From: Xiphias gladius | Taxonomy: Eukaryota; Chordata; Actinopteri; Istiophoriformes; Xiphiidae | Length of the DNA: 64,000 nucleotides | Direction: 5' to 3' | NCBI RefSeq assembly: GCF_016859285.1 | Contig: NC_053402.1 | Location: 6,233,031 to 6,297,030, forward strand | Shown: positions 1-11,948 of the stretch, piece after piece | Layout of the letters: each line of letters begins with the position of its first letter | Numbering within the stretch: the stretch's first letter is position 1 | Program-made: the position numbers and the translations under genes | The notes under the pieces: model-generated | What the model was told of the DNA's origin: nothing | Seen by the model: only the letters and a program-made list of their open reading frames with translations | The model's database searches: none

Positions 1-1896
1 TAAGAAACACATGGGCTATGTCAAACATTTTCTTCTCTACTACAGTCCAAAGTCCAAAGGCTGCCTTTACATAATGGTGCAAGAAAATATGAAGTTGCTG
101 TAGTTTTTACGGCTGAGTTTTCAGGTCAGCGGTTTAGCAGGGTGGTCTAAGGCCGAAGAAACTTCAGCGACCACCTTGGGACAAATCCTTTTACCAAGCA
201 AGATTCTAATCTTTTACGTTTCTCTTCCATCTCTTGGCTGCCCAGGTGGTTGGCTTTGAGCATCAGGGGAGCAGTTCACTCTGGGTTAAGCTCTTTCAGC
301 CAACTGTTCAAAGCTCTTTTTGCATGGTTTGCCTCTCTAGTGGCTGCTGTTGAACTGCCTCCCATTCTATTTCAGGTTTTAAAGGAATGACAGTATTCTC
401 ACTTGACTCTCAAGAAAATCCTTTCAATCCACTGTATGGAACACAGCTGGGATTAGGATGCAGTCTACTTTACATAAAAGTGAAGATTGCATCCTCAGTG
501 AATGTTAAACCAAAAAAGGAAGCCTCTCACGAGAACAACAATAACCACTCTCAGAACTTTCAGTATGGTGGGGGATGCGTGGTGGGAATTAGGCCTATAA
601 AAAAATACTTTACTAGAGGCTTTGTCAATATAATGGAGGTTAGATTCATACAACTATAGACATTACAACAGTCTATAAGGTTTCTCATTTGCCTTTATGA
701 AATAGAATGTAACAAACATAACCAATTTAAATAATAAATAAATGAAAAGATTTCTTTGTTAGAGGGGATTAAGTCTCATGTATAAGTGCATATAGCAAGT
801 TACATGAATTAGAAAATACATCCAGCATGGTTCTTGTATTAGGATTAAGCTAAGATTTATTAAAGAATTTAAAAAGTCAAGGTCAAGAAAAGTACACTCT
901 GCAAGTACACTGTGTTTCTTATGGCCGATGGTTTTACACTTGATTTCTAGGACTAATGTAACCTTCATATCGTAAGCATAATTGCTACTCTCATGTCAAA
1001 AATATTTAATAAGATCTGTTTAATGATAATGTACAGAGCCTTAAGAGAATGTTGTTATTTATAAATTAGTCCATCTTCATGTGGCATCATAATTAACTCC
1101 TCATCAACTGCATGACAATCCGATCAGAGTGCTTTACAGAATCCTCCATCATCTATGTTCTAATGTGTTCACAATAATGTTTTCAGTGTGGATTTGAAAA
1201 GGAGATACAGTAAAGCTTTGTGCAAAAGGGATTTCAGGGAACATGACCGTAATTGGTATTAGGAGCATGAGCACCCATGCAACAAGATCCAATTGATGAT
1301 ATGAAAGGTGAAGGCTTGCCTCATAATAAATTTTGCTTATTCTTTTATGACTGCAGCAGCTTGATGTAGCAACTGAAAGAGCTGGAAGAATTTTATGAAC
1401 AAGATGTAAAATAAAGGTACAGCCACATAGTCTCAAATTCAAATCCAATTCAGTTATCTTAATGTTGTCAAAGTCCAGAAGATGCTACTCAAGTTGGGAT
1501 GTTCCACATTACATTCACAGAATAAGAATTTCAATATGCAAGAGTATGGTCAAAAGGAGTAGTCTTACTCAATAGATACTCTTTTTCTAATAAACCACAA
1601 GGCTTGGTTCATAACTAACTATATTACAAATAAAAGCCCTGTTCAAGTCTAACACATCCACTGAGTAGTATTTCCCCACTGTGAGGAAGCCAGTCCTGGA
1701 TGCCATCAGAGTTTAGGCTAACATTAGCGGCTCTGTTAATTTATATGCAAAATGTAAAACAAAAGTCTGATCTTACATTTATCCTTTTCATTTGGGACTA
1801 ACTAGGTCTACTAGGTCTGCAATGCAATAACACTGTTTTTTTCGAAAATCTGAAATGTTTTCTTGTTGATTTTGCATGGACTTTTGAGACGCGCTT
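1..1896. other. intergenic DNA, no gene recognised
   Basis: AT-rich non-coding sequence. The open frames here (for example 387-659 + and 1149-1448 -) are under 100 codons and show no recognisable domain. I see no RNA gene and no known repeat in this stretch. Confidence 0.6.
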
Positions 1897-2131
1897 ATTT
1901 TAGCACTTAAATAGCGCTTTTCTAGTCTGAGAGACCACTCAAAGTGCTTCATACAGCACTTTATCTATACATACAGCGCTTTTCTATTCATACACACACA
2001 CCCACATACTCATGATATGTCTGGGGCAATTTGGGGTTCAGTGTCTTGCCCAAGATCACTTGGATCGAACCACCGACACTCTAGTTAGTGGATGACCCGC
2101 TCTACCTCCAGAGCCACAGTCACCCCTTATC
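1897..2131 (-). repeat. tRNA-derived SINE, minus orientation
   Basis: Read on the minus strand, this segment starts with a tRNA-like head. A box-A-like sequence (complement of 2097-2115, ggctctggaggtagagcgg) is followed about 30 bases later by a box B, ggttcgatcc (complement of 2062-2071), as in RNA polymerase III internal promoters. The body then contains segments familiar from a very common fish dispersed repeat: the 'caatttggggttcag' stretch and a tail with repeated 'agcgct' blocks. It is a retroposed, non-coding element. The family name is not assigned, and the ends are approximate because no target-site duplication was resolved. Confidence 0.7.
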
Positions 2132-3008
2132 ATTACCCAAATCAGGTGAAAACTGATAAAAACCTCTCTGAATGTCTGAATATCAACATTAAAACTATTT
2201 TCTCGTCTCTTTTAGTCTTAGCCTTTTTGTTTACATTTTGGCAAATCTGCATCATTGTACTTCTACTGGTAGTTACTGTTCGCATGCTAAAGACAACAAT
2301 CCCCTGGATTGCTTTTGATACTCAATAAAAATTACGAGCTCCAAAGACATACAGAGAACCTCTTTTTGTTGATTTCAAAAGGGATTCATGGATACTTATC
2401 CCTGATTGACAATGGAGATCAGGATATCATTGTAAACAGAGAGGGTGGGCTGGGTGAATATTACTCCAGAAATTCAGCTGTTCCTCATTTATCCTTTCAG
2501 ATTGCATTATCTCTTGATTAAATCTGTACCATTTAAATGTAGTTGTATTTGTTTACATCCATACTGCCCATGTGTAAAACTGTAAGTAACTTTAATGGTG
2601 TAAGTTGTATTGTAAAATAATGCTACTCATAATTTTGGAACTGCTCCCAAAAAAAAAAAGATTAAAAAACAAAGAAAAAAAAGGAAAACATTAGTATCCC
2701 ATGTGATTTGAAGGCAGCACACTGAAAGATTATACACACAAAAGCCTGGGCAGTATAAGAAGGTGTAACAACATTGTTTTTAATGTTGATTGTCTGCTTA
2801 CAATTTAATCTGTGTGACATGGTTTAGACGGGTTGTGCTATGCTGTGTATACTGTGTATACTTTGTATAGTCATGTCAAAGGAGTTCAGAGAACGGAGAG
2901 ATTATCGAACAAAAAAATATGACTTACACCAGAAAAACTTGCAACATCTGCTCATATTCATGCAGTAAAATAAAACACAGTATTAGTTGTCTCTACACAG
3001 GAAATTAT
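2132..3008. other. intergenic DNA
   Basis: AT-rich sequence between the SINE and the first Tc1 element. It contains an A-rich patch near 2648-2690. No coding or RNA gene is seen. Confidence 0.55.
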
Positions 3009-3010
3009 TA

Positions 3011-4467
3011 CTGTGCATTCAGAAAACATTCAGACCCCTTCACTTTTTTCACATTTTGTTATGCTGCATCCTTACGCTAAAATCATTTGAATTCATTTTT
3101 CTCCTCATCAATCTACACTCAATACCCCATAATGACCAAGTGAAAGCAGAATTTTAGAAATTATTTACCTTTTGACCCTTTGCTATGACACTTGAATGTT
3201 AGCTCAGGTGCCTCCCATTTCTCTTGTTCTTCTTTGATATGTTTCTACACCTTGAATGGAGTCCATCTGTAGTAAATTCAGTTGATTGGACATGATTTGG
3301 TAAGGCACACACCTGTCTATATAAGGTCTCACAGCTGATAATGCATATCAGAGCAAAAACCGAGCCTTGATCTGCCTGCAGAACTCGGAGACCAGATTGT
3401 ATAGAAGCACTGATCTGGGGAAGTGTACAAAAAAAATTATGCTGCAATGAAGGTTCCCAAGAGCACAGTGGCCTCCATAATTTTTAAATGGAAGAAGTTT
3501 GAAACAGCCAGGTCTCTTCCTATGGCTGGCCACACAGCCAAACCGAGCAACTGGGGGAGAAGGGCCTTGGCAAGAGATGTGAACAAGAACCCAATGTTCA
3601 CTCTAGCTGAGCTCCAGAGATCCTGTGTGGAGATGGGGGAAACTTCCAGAAGGACAACCATCACTGTAGCACTCCCCCGATCTGCGCTTTATGGCAGAAT
3701 GGCCAGACAGAAGCCTCTCCTCTGTGAAAAACACATAAAAGCCTGCTTGGAGCTTGCAAAGAAGCACCCAATGGACTTTCAGCCTGTGAGAAACAAGATT
3801 CTCTGGTCTGATGAAACCAAGATTGAACTATTTAGCCCCAGTTCTAAGTGTCATCTCTGGAGGAAACCAAGCACTGCTCATCACCTGCCCAATACCATCC
3901 AAACAGTGAAGCATGGTGGTAGCAGAATCAGGTTGAGGGAAAGCTGAATGGAGCAAAGTACAGAGATGCCCTTAATCAAAACCTGGTCCAGAGTGCTCAG
4001 GACCTCAGACTGGGTCGTGTTCACCTTCCAACACGACAATGACCCTAAGTACACAGCCAAGACAACACAGTAATGGTTTAAAGACAACTCTGTGTTGAGT
4101 GGCCCAGCCACAGCCCTGACTTGAACCCAATCAAACTTATCTGGAGAGACCTGAAAATGACTATCCACCAACGGTCCCCATCCAACCTGACAGAGCTTGA
4201 GAGGATCTGCAGAAAAGAATGGAATAAAATCCCCCAAATCCAGGTGTGCAAAGCTTGTCACATTATACCCAAGAAGACTCAAGGCTGTAATCCCTGCCAA
4301 AGGTGCTTAAACTAAGTATTGAGTAAAGAGTCTGAATACTTATGTCAAAGTGATATTTCAGTTTTTATTTTTAATAAATTTGCAAAAATTTCTAAAATTC
4401 TGATTTTGCTTTGTCATTATGGGGTATTGTGAAAATGAAGGGGTCTGAATACTTTCTGAATGCACTG
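3011..4467 (+). mobile_element. Tc1-type DNA transposon, degenerate
   Basis: A 1.46 kb element bounded by inverted repeats. The left end starts ctgtgcattcagaaaacatt at 3011, and the right end read in reverse complement starts cagtgcattcagaaagtatt from 4467. Both continue with 'cagaccccttca'. The left end is preceded by TA (3009-3010), the target duplicated by Tc1/mariner elements; the right-hand TA has decayed to TC. Near-identical 'ataccccataatgac' blocks lie inside both ends. It carries a broken transposase gene and cannot move by itself. This family is widespread in fish genomes. Confidence 0.92.
3361..4316 (+). pseudogene. Tc1-type transposase pseudogene
   Basis: Remnant of a DD34E transposase. 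The N-terminal helix-turn-helix part is recognisable in the frame starting at 3423 (KVPKSTVASIIFKWKKF). The first catalytic Asp survives in ILWSDETKIELF (codon 3810-3812), and the second in QHDNDPKYTAK (codon 4035-4037). The third catalytic position, normally Glu in the PIENLWRDLK-type motif, reads NPIKLIWRDLK with Lys (codon 4133-4135). A stop at 3945-3947 and at least one frameshift separate the blocks. The copy is therefore inactive both by frame disruption and by loss of a catalytic residue. The start is approximate because the original ATG has decayed. Confidence 0.9.
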
Positions 4468-4469
4468 TC

Positions 4470-6382
4470 TTGAGCGTTGTTGTGATGGCTGAAGTTCAAC
4501 AATATTAAACCCTCTGTCAAGTTGCCTCAGGTGAACCTGAGTGCTCAGGACACTGTGCCACTGTCATGCTGCAAAGAACAAGGTTAAAACTGGGCCATCT
4601 ATATCTGTGCTAACCTCTGATTATGAACAGATTATGTAACCGCACAGCATGTTTTACATAACCGGCCTTACATAACATCCGTGCACTCCTTCTCTATACA
4701 CCCTTTGTTCCGAAATTAAATAATTTAATTACCCCAATTCCCTTCTATCCAAGCCATCTGCTTGGCACCTAATCAAATATGTTATGAACCACTGACACAT
4801 AAAACCCTCCCCGCACTGGGATTTACATGTCTCTGTTAACTTTCAGCCAAATTATGATGGTGATGTAAATCAGTGCCTGAATGAGATAGATGTTGTATTT
4901 ACACATATAAAACAGCAGCTTCTGGGATGAATGCTGTCTTTATTCAAAAATAAAGAGTGCCTTGAATGTTTACCTTTTTGTTATAATTTTCATGGATTCA
5001 TTATTTTAAGATATTATGGACGAGGGTATTGTGTTTCTTCTAAGTCAACAGTAGTGTCCAAAAAAAATATTTATAATACCAGGAAGGATCTTGCTTTTTT
5101 ATAAAATCAAATACAGTTCAGTCGCCCGCCCCCAGCTCATCCTATTTCCTATAGTTCCTTAATCAAAATTTTTTTTTCCCTTCTTGCAGTTTTTTTTTTT
5201 TTGCATTATTCTTTATTTTAAATAAATGAATTGCAAATAAAATACATTATTTTTGTTAATTTTTATTTGCATATCAACACTGGCTGTAATAATTATAAAG
5301 AAAAACAACAGGGGAGAGCATCAGACTGATAAGTGTTTTGGTTGCTCTGAATTCTGGCTAAACTGGAGCAAACAAAACAAACTTCTCATCATTATGTCAT
5401 TTCTCCTTGGTCCTCTAGACCACTTCAGGACATCTCGACCCTGTCCTGATGTCAGTTATAAAGACAGATCTGGGAAGACATTTGGTTGCTGGAAAGAAAC
5501 CCTCCAGTAACTTTATATCTGCTTGATTACAATTTTAAAAAGATATTTAAAAATGCATCTGTTTTTACAGTTGTGTGCATGTTGTGTGGAATTTTCTGAT
5601 ATTTCAATTAATCCATTCCATTCCCCAGATGTGTCCCCTCTAATATACAGTATATAATTTGTTTTATGAGGATTTCATAAGCCAACCCCCACCCCTTCCT
5701 CCTGCCTAAACGATAAAAAGTGGTTGCTTTGGAAACAGTGTGACGTATTTCAGAGCCCAAGAATAGAAGCATGAGGAGGGAAGCGGGTCTGAGGCTCTTG
5801 GCTTCTGCTTCACAGTCAGTCTGAGTGCCTTTCCAAATGTTTTCCTCTAATGCGTGTCGGAGGCCAACACTCAAATGATGCTGAAATTTCTGTCTCATTA
5901 GAGAGCAGACAGGGTCTGTGTTGATACTGTGTTGGAGAGATTACCTGCTCAAAAAAAACATCATCTGGTTGGTGGAGTTTGGAGCAGAGTGAGGTCATGA
6001 CTGAGGCAGTAAACTGAGGAATGACTAAAACATTTGGTAAGGATGCATATGTACACTGACAACAAATTATCCATAAACATACACCCACATGCACACAGAC
6101 ACATGCACATGCTCTGCTTGTTATGAAACAACCCACCAAGTCAAACAAACTGAGTCATAGCCTATTAATAGATACCGCAATACATCTCTCATGTGTATGA
6201 GCCTTGGATAGGGGCTGTGTGTCTGTGGTATAGACAAGCCGTTACATAAATGCAGTTCTGCATATCTCAGGGGAGTGGTGATTCATAACATGAGCATAGT
6301 TCTCTTTTTAACTGCATTTTTCTTATTCACCAGCTAAACAAATAATAATTACAAAGACAGCTAAATTTGGTGGTATGTGGAA
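4470..6382. other. intergenic DNA
   Basis: AT-rich sequence with T-runs near 5170-5205. Open frames at 5253-5510 (+), 5608-5898 (-) and 5816-6148 (-) show no domain, so I do not call them genes. A perfect NFIL3/D-box-type site ATTATGTAAC lies at 4631-4640, but nothing links it to a promoter. Confidence 0.55.
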
Positions 6383-6621
6383 GTGCAATCTACTGGGCAC
6401 AAAAGACACACTATGGATGAAAGCTCTTTTAACTATATGAAATTAGGTTTCATTCAGGCTTTATAAACTTCCCACCTCAATAAAATGGATCACTGCACAA
6501 ACAGCAAACAAACCATGTACTGGTAGTTGTATTTAATGGAGTAGGCCAATCTGCCAGGCCAGGCACAGTCAGAAATGACTGATTGGGAAATTACATTAGT
6601 AGTGAGTTGGTTTTGTAAGCC
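6383..6621 (+). repeat. left arm of a 239-bp perfect inverted repeat
   Basis: The 239 bases here are the exact reverse complement of 9845-10083. I aligned them base by base and found no mismatch or gap. The sequence starts gtgcaatctactgggcac and ends ggttttgtaagcc. Similarity stops sharply at both ends. No terminal inverted repeat, ORF or tRNA-like head is visible within the arm, so its type is unknown. Confidence 0.95.
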
Positions 6622-6639
6622 TGTTGCATAAATACCGCC

Positions 6640-7265
6640 TGCTCATAAATAACCACTTTATATCTTGCTTGTTTAAGCTGGACAAGAAATGAAGCATAAA
6701 AAACGACATGTGGTTTTGTCACCTTTGGATACAGCCAGGCTAGCTGTTTCACCTGATTCTGGTATTTAGCTAAGCTAATCAGCTGCTGATGCAATACCTT
6801 CAAATTTACTGTACAGACATGACAAAAGCTCACAAATTAACACATTATTTCTGTTTGTTAAATCCGTACAAACAGCGAAGGGTAAATATGATACACTGTG
6901 GTTTTACATGGCTAGGCGCAGTCACCATGGGCTTGTCAGGCATGTTGTTTTTACACTTTTACACTGTTGTTTTTTTGTGTGGCCGAAACAACTGAGATAT
7001 TACATGTTAATTAGTGAATTTAGAGGTGCTGGTTTGTGTAATTTGTCACCTTTGGACAGAGCCAGACTAGCCATTTCCCTCTGTTTCCAGACTTGCTAAG
7101 CTAAGATAACTAGCTGCTGTTTGTAGCTTCACATTTTAAAATAAAAACACATATACACGAGACTGGTATCAATTTTCTCATCTAACTCTCAGGAAGAAAG
7201 CCTATTTTCCAAAAAATAGCTTTTTTTAAGGGCTATGCTACAGGCATTTTCAGTGTGGCAGTTGA
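6640..7265. repeat. palindromic MITE-like dispersed repeat
   Basis: A member of a repeat family common in fish. Its two halves are diverged inverted copies containing 'cacctttgga(t/c)agagcca' and 'tagctaagcta' type blocks (6718-6775 and 7048-7105) around a middle with 'gtacaaacagcgaagg'. The right part ends in the family's 'ctcatctaactctca' block at 7178-7192. Related copies lie at 10335-10772, 23385-23496 and 45855-46195. It is non-coding, and the boundaries are approximate. Confidence 0.7.
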
Positions 7266-8704
7266 GTCAAAAAAACAAATAAAATATTTCACTAAAGTAA
7301 TGTGTGTATATAATGTGATGGAGACTGTGTTTGAGCAATTGTTGAAAGAGATGGAGCAGGGCCAAGAAAAGAGAGAAGAAGAGGGAGGGTTAAGAGCTAA
7401 GTAGAACTTAATATGATGTGGTAAACATGTAAAAGATGTGTTAGTTATTAAACTCCATTTGTATTTGTTAATATCTAATATTACTGACAGTGTAAGTGAC
7501 AGCTCCTCTTATCTTTCATAATACCAGTTGACTAGGACTGAGTGTTATCACATTAGATAGCGTTACATGGCAGGTGAAATGAAGCCAAGCTGGCATGCAG
7601 TTTGATGATACCGTGCTTGTGGAGCACACTTCCACAGCACACTGTGTCACTGCAGAGGGATTTCTTCCAAGCCACAATGACGCAAACATGAACAAAATTT
7701 TTTTTCTAATACATCATACTGCAATTAAAGCTCAGAGGCTGCAAGGGGACTTAAGGACACTGTAAAGGAAGCACAGAGGGGGGTGGAAATAAAGAAGAAG
7801 AGGAATATATATTAAAAAACTGTGTATTGAAACATAATGAAACTGAGTAGCTGGAGAAAGGATCAGTGAAAGTGGTGCTGTTCTAACAGAAGACACTCAG
7901 CTGAAGGCAATCAGTGGCCATCTACATGACCATCTTCTGGCAGCAGCTAACTGTGCCAGCGGAGTGATGGCCTCCTCCCAACCCTGTCCTCCTCTCTGGA
8001 CTCCCCCTGTGGTCCGGATCAGAGTGTATTTTAAGCTTGTCCCCACCTCCTTCTGCAGGGAACTTTACGTAACATTCCTTTGCCCGTCAACTTTGGCTAA
8101 CACCTCCCTGCTCATCTGTCTGACTCCCAGTGGCTGTTTTTGTAAAGCTGGTCAGCTGGTGTAAACAGTCTTGCTGTGCTTGCTTGAGTCTTGTCTGTGC
8201 CACCTACTTGGCAGGAATAGAGCAGAGATATTTATATCCATCCTGCTTCCCATTGCTAGTGCAGATATAATCCAACCCAGAGCTGATAAATTATGAAGAA
8301 AGCCCGGATGCAAAAATTATACTTTCTGTGGCTGGAATGTCATTCTGTAAGCAATTTCAAATGTTCATGTTAGAAACAGTTGTGTTTACTACCAGGCTTG
8401 GTAGAGCTCTCCTCTAGGAAACTAGAGGTTTTATAACCTCTACCCTTCATCCATTTACTGCAACTAAAACAAATAATTTTAAACCAGAGAACTATACTAC
8501 AGCTGATACTGTACAGGGATAATGTACATGTGCTGTAATTTCCTAATAATTACCTAGGAAGTTTCCTGGAAAGAGCTATGTAATTTGCACTAATTATAGG
8601 GAAAATACAGTTAAAGTTCTGAGACTGTCATATAAGTTTGGTTTGTTAACCTTGAATGGAATGAAAAACTGACAGAGATCAATTTAAACTAAAGTAAATT
8701 TACA
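7266..8704. other. intergenic DNA
   Basis: No gene or recognised repeat. The 66-codon frame at 7964-8164 has no domain. Confidence 0.5.
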
Positions 8705-9010
8705 TTAAGTCAGCAGCTGATGATTATTTTCAATATTTATTAGTCTTCCAATTATTTTCTCAATTAAGTAATTAACTGTTAAATCTATAAAATGTCAAAA
8801 AATAGTGAAATATCCCCACCACACTTTTCAATTTATTATCATATAATCAAAAAAGCAGCAAATCATCACGTTTGAGAAGCTGGAACACGTGACGCTTTTC
8901 ACTTTTGCTTGAAAAATTACTCCTTGATGACTAATGACTATCGAAATTTTTGCAGATTTTCTGTCAGTCGCTTCAACTTAATCAACTAATTGTTCTAGCT
9001 CTATAATTTA
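8705..9010 (-). repeat. palindromic dispersed repeat (fish MITE-like)
   Basis: Contains the hallmark blocks of another fish dispersed repeat. 'gattattttcaatatttattag' and 'aattattttctcaattaag' lie on the left, 'aaatgtcaaaaaatagtgaa' near 8791, a 'cacgtttgagaagctggaac' segment in the middle, and 'gtcagtcgcttcaacttaatc' on the right. The ends are diverged inverted copies of each other. It is non-coding, with approximate ends. The CACGTG at 8887 falls inside this repeat and is not counted as regulatory. Confidence 0.7.
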
Positions 9011-9844
9011 GATATTATAAGATATGATTTATTTATTGATAGAAAATGTATTAGCATATGTGTTGAATTGTATATTTGCCTCTGGAGAAATTTTACATTT
9101 GTGTATGATCAGCTGAACTGCTGTTCACTGAATAAAAGACTCTCCAGGTTATGTTAGCAGTTTTACTCTTAGCTCATTTTTTCTCATTGTTTGAGATGGA
9201 AAAGTTGTTATTCATTCTCAGACAGCACATATAACTAATTACAATGGCAGCCATTTGTAATGACCATTTCACCATTTAAAATTCTTTGTAATTTTTAAAA
9301 CAGTGAGTCCTTGATTTCAGGGAGAGGTAGACAAAAGCACTGAACTGTTGACCACATGTATGGTGTAACTCACTTCCTGTTGCATAAATCAAGCAGACAT
9401 AGTGATTTTGTGAAACTTTTCTTGTATTAAGTGACTTGAAATCTATTTGTTCAATACCAATAATAACAAGCATGTCATTAAACCCTCTATTTTTATTTTT
9501 TATTTTCCTGACTTACTTTTCCACTCTTCCAATGCCCCTTAAGACTCAGTTACAGAGAAGTAATCAGTGATTTTAATTGAAAACCTACCATAAAGTCAGT
9601 GGAGAAATATAGCTCCACTGAAGTAATTCAATGAAGAAGAGTCTACAAAATCTCAATAATAAAACATTCACTCATGGATATATTATAGGAACACAATTTT
9701 AGTTATTTGAAATATTTAACTCACAGAACCAATCTTTCCTCAAGTTAATGAAATCTGCAGTTTCACAGACTTATCCAGGTTTTTACTCTCTCAGATTCAG
9801 TGGTCTTTTCAATCAAAGAGATCTCCTGTCACTTTGGTGCCAGT
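9011..9844. other. intergenic DNA
   Basis: AT-rich sequence without a supportable gene. The minus-strand frame at 9276-9473 (65 codons) has no domain. Confidence 0.5.
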
Positions 9845-10083
9845 GGCTTACAAAACCAACTCACTACTAATGTAATTTCCCAATCAGTCATTTCTGACTG
9901 TGCCTGGCCTGGCAGATTGGCCTACTCCATTAAATACAACTACCAGTACATGGTTTGTTTGCTGTTTGTGCAGTGATCCATTTTATTGAGGTGGGAAGTT
10001 TATAAAGCCTGAATGAAACCTAATTTCATATAGTTAAAAGAGCTTTCATCCATAGTGTGTCTTTTGTGCCCAGTAGATTGCAC
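9845..10083 (-). repeat. right arm of the 239-bp perfect inverted repeat
   Basis: Exact reverse complement of 6383-6621. The spacer between the arms is 3223 bases. This arm is flanked by a short 'gccag' on both sides (9839-9843 and 10086-10090), which may be chance; the other arm has no matching flank. Open frames crossing this region on both strands (10026-10244 -, 10057-10254 +) show no protein family. Confidence 0.95.
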
Positions 10084-10334
10084 AAGCCAGATGCACATGG
10101 CACTGTTAAAATCTCACCTTTCATCCACACAGTGGAAAAGTGGAATTTGCAAAACAAAATATATATACACAGAAATATCTCAAAAATATTAGCTAATTTG
10201 AAAGGACTATGGTTATGGAATGGTCTTTTACTACCTGATTTCATTCATGATTGATTAATATTTTTAAGAAGCACTACTAATTTTAAACAGCTATGTAAGG
10301 CTGCTTGAAATTTCATTGACAGTTAATGAATATC

Positions 10335-10772
10335 AAGGGATTAGTTCTTTCTTGCTGAGAGTTAGATGAGAGGATCAATACTGCTCTCATGTCTATACGG
10401 TAAATATGAAGCTATCACCAGCAGCCGGTTAGTTTACCTTAGCATAAAGACTGGAAACACGGGGAAGCAGCTTGGATGGCTCCATCCAAAGGTAACAAAA
10501 TCCACTGCAGTATTTGTTCGAATTAAACAAAACAGGTATAATGTGTTTATTAGTGAGCTTTAGAGGTCCTGATAGGCAGATTTTGTTACCTTCGGACAGA
10601 GTCAAGGATCCTGTTTGCCTTTTTCCAGGTTTTGTACTAAATTAAGCTAACCAGCTTCTAGTGATAACGTCATATTTACCCTACAGAGATGAGAATGGCA
10701 TTGATCTTCTCATCTAACTTTCTGCAATAAAGTTAATAAGTGTATTTCCCAAATTTCAGACTATTCCTTTAA
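10335..10772. repeat. palindromic MITE-like dispersed repeat
   Basis: A second full-length copy of the family seen at 6640-7265. The left part (gagttagatgagaggatcaa at 10360) and the right part in reverse complement (aagttagatgagaagatcaa) are diverged mirror copies. The right end is the characteristic 'tttcagactattcctttaa'. It is non-coding. Confidence 0.75.
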
Positions 10773-11257
10773 CCTTCACTGACATTTTATAAAAGTGAAC
10801 TATCATTAGCATTACAAAGACATTGTCAAGCAGCCTTGAATTGTTGTTATCACTGACAAAAACTCATTAAAAGTCATATAATTTAAACAAAGGCAGAAAG
10901 CATGTTTTCTATGTTGCAACATTTATGTCGAAAATTCCACATTAACATAATCTTGTGTAGAGCAGCTACTGTGATTTTAGAGGCACTGTCCTCTGCCTCT
11001 ATCAGAAACCAAAGTTGGTCAAACAGTAAGGGGCAAGGGGCTCAGAGTGTATCTCACTGTCAACCTGAGCACATTTGCTCAGGGGGTTTACATATGTGAT
11101 ATGATACAGTACATGCAGTTCATTGTCTCTTGTACGTACACAAACGCAAAAGTGTTCGCTGTAAAAACAGAGGTCAGTTGAGGCTTTTGGCCAAAGCCTT
11201 CATGCTGCTTTCACACTTAGCACACAAAGCCATGTGTTGCCTTCTGCCTAACATATA
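10773..11257. other. intergenic DNA
   Basis: No gene seen. The 10902-11099 and 11130-11366 frames are short, have no domain, and the second runs into the adjacent transposon. Confidence 0.5.
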
Positions 11258-11948
11258 CAGTGGCATCAAAAAGTATCACACTTTTTGTGGCCAGCTAAAA
11301 GTCTTTCAATTCTTGTTTGGGGATTTTTTGTCTATTCTTCCTTTCAAAAGGCTTCTAGCTCTATGAGATTCTGGGGCTGCCTTGCATGCACTGCTCTTTT
11401 GAGGTCTGTTCACAGATTTTTGATGCTGTTTAGGTCGGGGGACTGTGAGTCCCAGGCCAAAACCTTCGGCTAGTGCCTCTTTAGTTAGTTTAGAGGTGGC
11501 TTTAGAGGTGTGTTTAGGATCATTATCCTATTGCAGAAGCCATCCTCTTTTCATCTTTTTTAGGGATGGTGTGATTTTTGCTCTCAGAATTTTCTGGTAT
11601 TTAATTGTATCCATTCTTCCCTTTACCAGTGAAATGTTCCCTGTGCCACTGGTTGCAACACAAGCTCAAAACATTCATCATTCCACAGAACTTGTTCCCA
11701 AAATGCATCAGGCTTGTTTAGATGTTCCTTTTCAAACTTCTGGTATTGAATTTTGTGGTGAGGACGCAGGAAAGGTGACTCTTCCATGAAGGTCATATTT
11801 GTGCAGGTGTCACGGTAAAGTAGAACAGTGCACCACCACTGCAGAGTCTGGTAAATCTTCCCCAAGGTTGTTTGCAGTCAAACGGGAGTTTTGATTTGCC
11901 TTTATAGCAATCCAACGAGCAGTTCTCTTGGTCTTCCAGACCTCAACT

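Noticed and set aside
2062..2115. A functional tRNA gene on the minus strand
   Set aside because: Box A and box B are present, but the arms do not form a full tRNA cloverleaf and the sequence runs on into a known type of repeat body, so it is a SINE head.
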